Below, piece by piece: positions 58,301 to 64,000 of a stretch of DNA of 64,000 nucleotides (position 1 is its first letter; every line of letters begins with the position of its first letter). Both the position numbers and the translations under genes were made by a program. A model generated the notes under the pieces. It ran no database searches, was not told where the DNA came from, and saw only the letters and a list, made by a program, of their open reading frames with translations. This stretch comes from Monocercomonoides exilis (taxonomy: Eukaryota > Preaxostyla > Oxymonadida > Polymastigidae), in NCBI GenBank assembly GCA_001643675.2, contig LSRY02000007.1, positions 935,001 through 999,000 of the forward strand, written 5' to 3'.

Positions 58301-60139
58301 CTTGCCATAAATAACTACGTTCGAATGTTGTAGCACAATTGAGTGAGTTTCCTTTGTCAGCACATCTGCAATTATTTGAAACGTTGATTGAATTAACGGA
58401 AACTTTTGCTGAACAGCAAAATAAATGGTTTCGCAAGGTTCCGCACCTAGAGACCCGCAAGTATCATCATTATCTTCACCATCAGTTCCCGCAATTGTTC
58501 GTCTTTGGACTCTGGTAAGAGTGTAACTTATATCATCCATTTTCGAATCAGCTTTGACGAGAATAGCTGATTGTTGACGGCAGCTCGTGAAACAGTGCAA
58601 AAATATATTTTCAGGTTCACGGATAATACCATGAGAATCAACAATCATTATATCAGAAGCAACATCGACTTCAATTTTCATGATAATATTAAGCTCAAAA
58701 TTACAATCAATAAACAGAGGTGAATTAGCGTTCTTTAAATGACCATATCCACATGCCCAATAGCCTCCACTAGCAGAATCTGAACGGCACTGAATAAAGT
58801 CACATTCTGATGCAACAGGTTGTTGACTTGAATTTGCATTATCAACATAACACCCGCCTCCGGATCCTTTCACAGACCTTGCGCAATGACATGAGTCAAA
58901 TACACAACTAGTCATAAGGTAAAATCGTGGATCATTAGAGTTTGAAGAAGTGAAAGAATGTTCCATTTCAATAGAATCTCCATGAACATTTCCAATATAT
59001 AGGCCAGCTGCTCGCTCCTTACTAGCACAATCAGAAAAATTTGTCTCCGAAAATCCTGTTCTTCCTGAAGTTAAGCAAACGACAGCACCTCCCCCATCGC
59101 CTTCTGTTGCCTCGCACTGTAAAAACTTTGTTTGATTTACCACAACAGAATCGACAAGTGCAATGAAAATAGCTCCTCCGTCTCGAGCTGCTGAGCATTC
59201 GTAGAAAGAACATCGATGCAAGAAAACCTTCACTGAAGTGCGATTGAAAGAAAAAAGGGCACCTCCACACGACCTAGGGTCATCAGGCGGCAAAGAAGTG
59301 TCATTCACTCGACAACACTCAAACGAATCATCAGAAAATGAATAACTTGTTTCTTGTTCTAAAACAGTTTGAGCACTGTAGACTTTGTTAACAAATGAAT
59401 TTTCGAACCGAATGCAATTACTGAAAGTATTATTGGAAGATTGAAAATTCCAGCCATCATAGCAGAAGCCATGCACTAGTGATCCATATAAATAATTATC
59501 CACTGAAGATAGAGAGTTGCAACTCAGTGCTGAAGAATGAAAAGAATTGTCTTTTAATGGAGATGATAGAAGTGACGTGAATTTAGCTTTATTCAATGAA
59601 GTGAAATTTTTTATAGTTGACGTGCTTAAAACTTCATCGCAACAAAAGTTCTGAGAAATAAACGTAGAATATCGAGAAGCTGAAAATATTAGAGAAGAAA
59701 TAAAAGTTGATTCAAGAATGACTTTAGAAGAAGGAGAAGTTGATTTTACAAGACTGGTAACAGAATTCTGTCCGTTTGTGAACAAAAAAGAAATATTGGA
59801 AAATAATGTGAAGCCAGAAGAACTGACAATCGGACGAAAATTCGAAGATGCAAATACAAAGGCATGATGCGTTAAGATCAAAGATGATTTTGAATCTAAT
59901 GAAGTTATTTCATCAAAAGAATGATGATAAGTTTTGAGATTAAATAATTCCAGAGAACAATTTTTAAGAGTGAATATTGAAGAAGAAATATTATCATTTA
60001 TCACGTTTCGTTGAAGAAACGACCCAACATGCGCGACTATTGCTTCATTTATTCCATGATAACAAAAAAAAGGAAAATTTTTTGCATCAATGCAAATATC
60101 AGCAAAAATCGAAACAAATATTAAACATTGAATCAACAT
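55319..60139 (-). CDS. Beta-helix-type type I membrane surface protein (short paralogue, no kinase)
   Basis: An intronless ORF of 1,606 residues, ATG 60139, TGA at 55319-55321. The N-terminus is a signal peptide (MLIQCLIFVSIFADICI). The ectodomain is rich in Asn/Ser/Cys short strands (GGAIFIALVDSVVVNQTKF; GGAVYIDISLHGASISKL) with the CG-x-PC linker motif near residues 563 (CGSLGAEPCETI) and 943 (CGEQSNPCYSL), so it has about two to three of the ~370-residue modules seen eight times in the 10-22 kb gene. Its membrane-proximal region also matches that protein (an SGDG..SSLW motif, then C.V.G). One TM helix near residue 1540 (IILIAGVCVLLVALTLTIVI) leads to a ~55-residue tail with ETEPLI, which fits an acidic dileucine sorting signal. 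No kinase domain follows. Probable surface or endosomal protein; ligand unknown. Confidence 0.87.
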   Translation of the reverse strand: MLIQCLIFVSIFADICIDAKNFPFFCYHGINEAIVAHVGSFLQRNVINDNISSSIFTLKNCSLELFNLKTYHHSFDEITSLDSKSSLILTHHAFVFASSNFRPIVSSSGFTLFSNISFLFTNGQNSVTSLVKSTSPSSKVILESTFISSLIFSASRYSTFISQNFCCDEVLSTSTIKNFTSLNKAKFTSLLSSPLKDNSFHSSALSCNSLSSVDNYLYGSLVHGFCYDGWNFQSSNNTFSNCIRFENSFVNKVYSAQTVLEQETSYSFSDDSFECCRVNDTSLPPDDPRSCGGALFSFNRTSVKVFLHRCSFYECSAARDGGAIFIALVDSVVVNQTKFLQCEATEGDGGGAVVCLTSGRTGFSETNFSDCASKERAAGLYIGNVHGDSIEMEHSFTSSNSNDPRFYLMTSCVFDSCHCARSVKGSGGGCYVDNANSSQQPVASECDFIQCRSDSASGGYWACGYGHLKNANSPLFIDCNFELNIIMKIEVDVASDIMIVDSHGIIREPENIFLHCFTSCRQQSAILVKADSKMDDISYTLTRVQRRTIAGTDGEDNDDTCGSLGAEPCETIYFAVQQKFPLIQSTFQIIADVLTKETHSIVLQHSNVVIYGKEKTRTVIDTTQGIISDYQSSSSLFVIADKITTQIRDITFFINESSCESTSMTLFEVIESKPQISLMLFNILFTTEYPTIFESSFFSHSSSNSKFSISRPLFVTGSEAEVELYSCDISHLTFEGASFYARSDQTGSIHLEATRVVKLQRTDAGTSDHAAALVSDLSELKTTKSSVGMCFTNCSFSDCGNEKSAKGGVICTVADDVLGCFFIETNFTNCFCANYGKGGAVYIDISLHGASISKLASITFNLVQSSSNRANVGPLAFLYCKDENTQLNDILFHLDTSKIKEHEAIAAMSEGDTNFIDVIKVYASTRFTNVYVSDSSKDTPTCGEQSNPCYSLAKGVSHLSFTQYGILFVIDRTTLISDIRLTNSGLSQQVIGSTAKVLINSSILSASVNQAVIECAEMSQMQRLAFSFTSQFETIHEIFIHMKDGNLSFDSCGFKSEEGGNVAISPILISIERGKLVAINTQIHHLDLERELMTVDIIVNVNLTSTRIFEVNQKTTLTKTDMIKIVRFEYDPVEHKKLIIDHFEVTNVKLNDGVVLKIVNPYSSSSFSGDSPESSEQADPTNENESSIDLTSFSFNKIDAGPHSEGLVILQKLKNPIRIIDMVMKECLVSFCLGCAVNVENCSITFDQCEFSGIQHRTVDNYETDYMGKLSLSNSDGYLVSPSMSLLTYDILSNSFSKHSKKIFNGDPPTPCKWKTGAIFASYSQNLKLTNVSFQTCSVGGLYILETNTIIDDCSFSLNSPKFEGFPSALHNIRCIDSDLSVEKLKSGDGVETGSSLWMQRENCTVGGSAIKDEFPLLFKPTLNSVGFEITDNTPTFFFSGEKLIACNLTFEVNYTSNGYIHNQVYEFSKHVNETYAEGVISMQILDDMDKGTSLSVTLLYWKTEEQQERIQIFVPYISNKQKSDTKMPLWAIILIAGVCVLLVALTLTIVIFYTKKIKTLKTQLSETEPLIYKSDYSLNTMNSMTATTTNEFRIPFDSQEPWMEE

Positions 60140-60512
60140 AATATGTTAAACAATGTCTAGGAAGATTCAGTTCCGAAAATGAAGTGATTTTCTTTTTCTA
60201 TTGATCCAAATAACATAAATTAAATATTTTGAATTCGGAAAATCAAATTTTTGTTGATTTTTGACTCTTTCATTGTTTTTTCGATTAATAATTCTTAAAA
60301 CACAATTTGTATAATTGTTAAAAGAATGCCGAATTGAAAATAGATCATTTAAACACAAAAATAAAATAAAATTTAAAATTTAGTTGGTAACAAAAAGAGT
60401 AGAAAAATGATGATAATAAAAAAAAGTTCAAGTTTAAAAAATAGTAAATCTCAGAAATGAATGAACAACAGTTAAAATTTATAATCAAAAACAAGAAATT
60501 AACCACTAAAAA
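60140..60512. other. AT-rich spacer
   Basis: About 370 bp between two minus-strand genes: promoter of the beta-helix gene and 3' UTR of the zinc-knuckle gene. The ORF at 60167-60358 is AT-driven. Confidence 0.55.
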
Positions 60513-63500
60513 TCAATGAGGAAATTGTTGTAAAATTTGAGCATGAGAATGCATCAAATAATTTCCTTCCATCTCTCCAATAGCTGGCAACCCCAAAGGC
60601 ATTCCCGCAGGTCCCCCCATCGCCCCAATGCCCGGTATTGCAGCAGCCATTCCCATGTCAGGAATTCCTCTTGACATGTCTCCAGCATCCATTCCCATCG
60701 GTGCCATCATGTTTATTCCCCCCATCCCTCCCATCCCTCCCATCCACCCCATCGTTCCCATTGCTCCCATTGCTCCCATACCTCCCATTGCTCCCATCTG
60801 CGCAAATTGCGAAGTGAACATCGCTTCGTCATAGAACCCGTCTTCCAGCCTCCCTTCCACAGACACATTTCTTGCCCCTTTTGCACTCTTCCCAGTTCTT
60901 CCTCCTCTCCTTTTGTCCTTCCCCGCTTGCACACTCCCTGCATTCCCTCCACTTTCTCCTTCTCCCACTTCCTCCCCCTTCTCCTCCGCTTTCTTCTTCT
61001 GCTGCGCCTTTTGCCACTGTGCTCTGAAAGGGCAGTTCCGCTGGACATGCCCTTCCTGTTTGCAGATGAAGCACACTCGTTTGTCTTCGCTGTTCGGGCA
61101 GTCCTTCGATTTGTGCCCTGTCTGTCCGCATTTGTAGCACGCATCCTTCGGAACCGCCTGCCCTTTAAAGAGCGGGCACTCATTGAACGCATGGCCAAAG
61201 GCAGAGCAGCGGAAGCACCGGATGCCTGAGTGAGAGGAAGGAGAAGCAGTGGACTGCGAGCTGGATGAGGCGGAATGCGGGGTGGAGGGGGAGGTTGGAG
61301 CTGTGGAAGAGGAGGAAGAGGAGGAAGAGGAGGACGAAGAAGAAGAATTGGAGCCATTTGCTGTTGTTGATGAGGAGGGCAATTGTGAAGATGATTGAGA
61401 AGCAGAAGTGGATGAGCCATCACCACTTTCTGAACTGGAAAAGCTTCCTTCTTTTTTCTGACTGGACGTTTCATCGAGAACATTCTCTTTCGATTGCGAT
61501 GGCAATTCTGAAGATGCAGTTGATGATGAATCAGAAGAAGAATGCTGCTCTTTCTGATTCTTTGAGCTCTCTTCTAAATTGTCTGTCTCTGACTGAGCCG
61601 AAGAAGTTGTAGAAGAAGAGGAAGAGGCTGAAGATGTATTCTCCTTCTTCTCTCCGATTTTGATGGGAACAGCTGATCCAAAGAACAGCTTCTTCTTCTG
61701 GTGCTCGTGTCTGTGTGCAAATGAATACGGCTGCTCAGGCTGAGGAAACGCAGCAATTGAACCAGCAGCAGAAGAGAGAGAAAGAGGCGAAGCAGCCATT
61801 GGAGAGGCAGAGGCACCAGACATGAACATTTGTGAGGGATGCATCATCCCCATCTGTGGCACGCCATAAGGAGAAAAACCATATGGCTGGTTCATATCCA
61901 TCTGCATGGGCATCTGCATAGATGGAGGCATTTGCATGGACATGGGCATTTGTGAGGGCATTTGCATTTGTCCACTCAGTTGCCCCGCCATTTGTCCTGC
62001 CATTTGCCCAGGCATTTGCATTTGCATAGGCGAAGACATTGGCATCTGCATTTGCATTTGAGCTCCCACTTGCATTCCCATTCCACTTCCCATCCCTGTT
62101 CCTGCTCCCATTCCCATTCCCATCGGCATCCCCATCTGCATTTGCATCTGCATCTGCACTGACATCGGAATCTGCTCTCCTCCAACATCACTCTGTGTGT
62201 TCATAGTGCTTGCTGCTACTGTTCCTCCTCCACTTCCACTTCCACTTTGAGAAGGCATCCTCATCATCGCCATCCCGTTCTGCTGGAATGAATATTGCTG
62301 ATATGGAGGATATTGATTCATCGCATATGTCTGCTGCAATTGCTGTTGCTGTTGTGATTGCCGTGATTGCTGTTGGTGTTGCTGCTGTTGTGTCTGTTGC
62401 ATTCCACTGGCTTCAGGAATGAATGGAGTGAACTGCGCGATTTGAGACGGGAATTGCTGATGTGGCTGCAATTGTTGTTGTTGTTGTTGTTGTTGTTGTA
62501 ATTGTTGCTGCTTTATTTGAGTTTGCATCTGCATCTGCGCTTGTGATTGTGCTTCTGATTGTGCTTGCTTCATATCCTTTTGCTCAAACGAAGCCTGCAA
62601 TTGGCTTTGACTCTGACTCTGACTCTGGTTTTGATTCTGGTTCTGTCCTTCTTGCTTCTGTGGAGTTATTTCATTCTCTTTCCATTCATTTGCTTCATTG
62701 TTCATAGCAGTACTCAGAAATGTCGCTGGATGTGTTGACATTCCCATTCCTGTTACAGACGCAGAAGAAGAAGCAGAAGCAGAAGATAACATTCCTGCTG
62801 ATAACTGCTGTGGAGAAGAAGGGAGGATATGAGGGGAGAAGAGAGTGCTGGAGATAGGCAGCATGGCTGGCGAGGACGACTGGAGAGACAGAAGCGAAGG
62901 CACAAAGGAAACAGTTGCACTGCTGTTACTATTATTATTGCTATTAATATTATTAGTGCCATTGCTATTCACATTAGAACAACCAATACCAATAGCAGAA
63001 TCTGCTTGCTTCATTGCATTGGCTGTGATGGGTGTGGCTGAAGACAGAGAGAGAATTGGAGAAAATGTCTGTAAGAAAGGCGAGGAAGAGAGGAAACCAG
63101 AGGAAGGCGGAGTGAAAGGCGATTGATAGAGCAAGTTGGACGGCTGTGCAAACGAGCGAGGCGGCGTGGCAGACAAAGAAGAAGAAGAAGAAGAAGAGGT
63201 GGAAGAAGAAGATGATGATGAAGGCATAAACACAGTTGCCACGCCGGACGCTGGTGAAGAAACAGAACTGAAAGAAGAAGAAGAAGAAGAAGAAGAAGAA
63301 GAAGAAGAAGAAGAAGAATTCGCATTAGCCTGCAATGCGCTTCCCCCCATCATCTGCATCGATATCTCTGCTCCCGAAGACGAAGGCAAAGAGGAAGACG
63401 ACTGCATCGGTGGAGTGGAAACAAACTGCCCGCTTTCATCCGAAAGTGACTGGAGTGGATCAATCTGTGCTTCAGACATCGGCACACTCGCCACATTCGA

Positions 63501-64000
63501 TGCAGTTGCCACACTCTGCGATTTCTGAGTCTTCTGTGTTCTTTGCGCGCCTTCGAGGGACTTTTGGCGCTGGTGCGGTTTCGCCTCGACTTGGATGAAG
63601 CGGATTTTGTGGCCGTCCATCAGAGAGGAGGAGATGTCTGGGGAGTGGGGCTGCTGGCTGCTCAGACTCAGACCTCCTTCAATACTGCTCATGTTGATTA
63701 CGTTGCTGATGTTGCTGATGTTATCAAAGGATCTATTTGTGGAAGAAGCAGAAGAAACAGAGGAAGAAGCAGAGGAAGAAGAGGAAGAAGAGGAAGAAGA
63801 AGAAGCAGTCTTGAATTTCACTGAGGAGTTCTGTTTCCTCTCTCCCTTCAGCATTCGACCTTCGCTTCCTCTTCTCTCACCCTCAGCAACAGAATCGTCT
63901 ATGATCTGGAAGTCAATCAATGAATCCACTTCTTCATCATCAGCATCAATATCATCATCATCGTCTTCATCGTCATCGTCATCATCATCGCTATCTGATT
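60513..64000 (-). CDS. Triple CCHC zinc-knuckle protein with Ser-, Met- and Gln-rich tracts (5' end outside window)
   Basis: The minus-strand frame is open from the window edge (64000) to TGA at 60513-60515, about 1,162 codons. The residues at the edge are a long Asp run (DDDDIDADDEEVD), so the true start lies beyond the window; the GTG at 63929 is internal. Order: acidic tract, Ser runs, Ser/Pro region, Gln-rich and then Met/Gln-rich repeats (MQMQM and MGMGMG near 61870-62160), more Ser runs, then three consecutive CCHC knuckles at about 61010-61215 (CFRCSAFGHAFNEC, CYKCGQTGHKSKDC and CFICKQEGHVQRNC, all CX2CX4HX4C). A Lys/Gly-rich stretch and a Gly/Met-rich C-terminus (GAMGGMGAMGAMG) follow. 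Tandem knuckles bind single-stranded RNA or DNA, as in CNBP-type proteins. The prion-like tracts suggest an RNP-granule protein; that is inference. Confidence 0.88.
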   Translation of the reverse strand, partial: SDSDDDDDDDEDDDDDIDADDEEVDSLIDFQIIDDSVAEGERRGSEGRMLKGERKQNSSVKFKTASSSSSSSSSSSASSSVSSASSTNRSFDNISNISNVINMSSIEGGLSLSSQQPHSPDISSSLMDGHKIRFIQVEAKPHQRQKSLEGAQRTQKTQKSQSVATASNVASVPMSEAQIDPLQSLSDESGQFVSTPPMQSSSSLPSSSGAEISMQMMGGSALQANANSSSSSSSSSSSSSSSFSSVSSPASGVATVFMPSSSSSSSTSSSSSSSLSATPPRSFAQPSNLLYQSPFTPPSSGFLSSSPFLQTFSPILSLSSATPITANAMKQADSAIGIGCSNVNSNGTNNINSNNNSNSSATVSFVPSLLSLQSSSPAMLPISSTLFSPHILPSSPQQLSAGMLSSASASSSASVTGMGMSTHPATFLSTAMNNEANEWKENEITPQKQEGQNQNQNQSQSQSQSQLQASFEQKDMKQAQSEAQSQAQMQMQTQIKQQQLQQQQQQQQQLQPHQQFPSQIAQFTPFIPEASGMQQTQQQQHQQQSRQSQQQQQLQQTYAMNQYPPYQQYSFQQNGMAMMRMPSQSGSGSGGGTVAASTMNTQSDVGGEQIPMSVQMQMQMQMGMPMGMGMGAGTGMGSGMGMQVGAQMQMQMPMSSPMQMQMPGQMAGQMAGQLSGQMQMPSQMPMSMQMPPSMQMPMQMDMNQPYGFSPYGVPQMGMMHPSQMFMSGASASPMAASPLSLSSAAGSIAAFPQPEQPYSFAHRHEHQKKKLFFGSAVPIKIGEKKENTSSASSSSSTTSSAQSETDNLEESSKNQKEQHSSSDSSSTASSELPSQSKENVLDETSSQKKEGSFSSSESGDGSSTSASQSSSQLPSSSTTANGSNSSSSSSSSSSSSSSTAPTSPSTPHSASSSSQSTASPSSHSGIRCFRCSAFGHAFNECPLFKGQAVPKDACYKCGQTGHKSKDCPNSEDKRVCFICKQEGHVQRNCPFRAQWQKAQQKKKAEEKGEEVGEGESGGNAGSVQAGKDKRRGGRTGKSAKGARNVSVEGRLEDGFYDEAMFTSQFAQMGAMGGMGAMGAMGTMGWMGGMGGMGGINMMAPMGMDAGDMSRGIPDMGMAAAIPGIGAMGGPAGMPLGLPAIGEMEGNYLMHSHAQILQQFPH
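63272..63318 (-). repeat. Triplet microsatellite coding for poly-Ser
   Basis: A perfect GAA/TTC tract of about 15 copies, read as TCT (Ser) codons on the minus strand, inside the zinc-knuckle ORF. Confidence 0.85.

Noticed and set aside
1-64000. Reassignment of TAA/TAG to Gln (as reported for the oxymonad Streblomastix)
   Set aside because: Very long ORFs rich in Gln contain no TAR codons, and the RRM protein (TAG) ends exactly at the end of its domain with AT-rich noise after it. Standard code fits; only local oddities are reported as findings.
1-64000. CRISPR arrays, prokaryotic operons, riboswitches or Shine-Dalgarno sites
   Set aside because: No regularly spaced direct repeats with unique spacers were seen, and introns show the DNA is eukaryotic, so bacterial signals do not apply.
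1-64000. tRNA or rRNA genes
   Set aside because: No spacer showed a convincing cloverleaf with T-loop and acceptor pairing by eye; a tRNAscan/Infernal run would be decisive.

Overview
The window is eukaryotic nuclear DNA. Spacers are very AT-rich (poly-A/T runs), coding blocks are richer in GC, and several genes are split by short GT-AG introns. By joining frames at splice sites I found about 20 well-phased introns of 44 to 148 nt. The protein set (very large right-handed beta-helix-type surface proteins, one with a degenerate kinase tail; a mevalonate-pathway enzyme; a CCR4-NOT subunit; frequent introns; standard stop codons) suggests a free-swimming or gut-dwelling protist. An oxymonad-like metamonad (Preaxostyla) is my best guess. 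That placement is inference from protein style and was not computed.

Layout, left to right. 1-211: 3' end of an unidentified plus-strand gene. 1605-3792: an unknown low-complexity protein whose 5' part is broken by small introns. 4016-7695: a three-exon CNOT11 homologue. 8330-9469 (minus): a four-exon, two-helix membrane protein of unknown family. 10192-22437 (minus): one intronless 12.2-kb ORF for a 4,081-residue type I membrane protein with eight ~370-residue modules and a cytoplasmic pseudokinase. 23065-25550 (minus): a TMX/PDI-like thioredoxin membrane protein, divergent from a four-exon COPI-associated (PF08507-like) membrane protein at 25731-26694. 27050-38862: two huge serine-rich ORFs that overlap by ATGA and are probably one gene with a frame break near 34.93 kb. 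39741-40412: a two-RRM/RGG RNA-binding protein. 41193-43475 (minus): a seven-exon HMG-CoA synthase. 44126-45277 (minus): a pogo/Tigger-like DDE transposase relic with two nonsense codons. 45987-46868: a long foldback (inverted repeat) element. 47216-51207: a four-exon leucine-rich-repeat protein with long charged coiled-coil and repeated short linear motifs. 52105-54950: a two-exon Y-family (Pol eta-type) DNA polymerase homologue whose catalytic acidic residues are replaced. 55319-60139 (minus): a second, shorter beta-helix surface protein without the kinase. 60513-64000 (minus): the 3' part of a triple CCHC zinc-knuckle protein with Met/Gln- and Ser-rich tracts.

The genes do not form an operon-like pathway. 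Themes are mRNA metabolism (CNOT11, RRM protein, zinc-knuckle protein), secretory pathway and cell surface (TMX-like, COPI-associated, two beta-helix proteins), isoprenoid synthesis (HMG-CoA synthase), and many serine homopolymer proteins encoded by TCN triplet tracts. The most unusual items are the Pol eta-like pseudoenzyme, the modular surface protein with a pseudokinase, the interleaved motif array in the LRR protein, and the foldback element beside the transposase relic.
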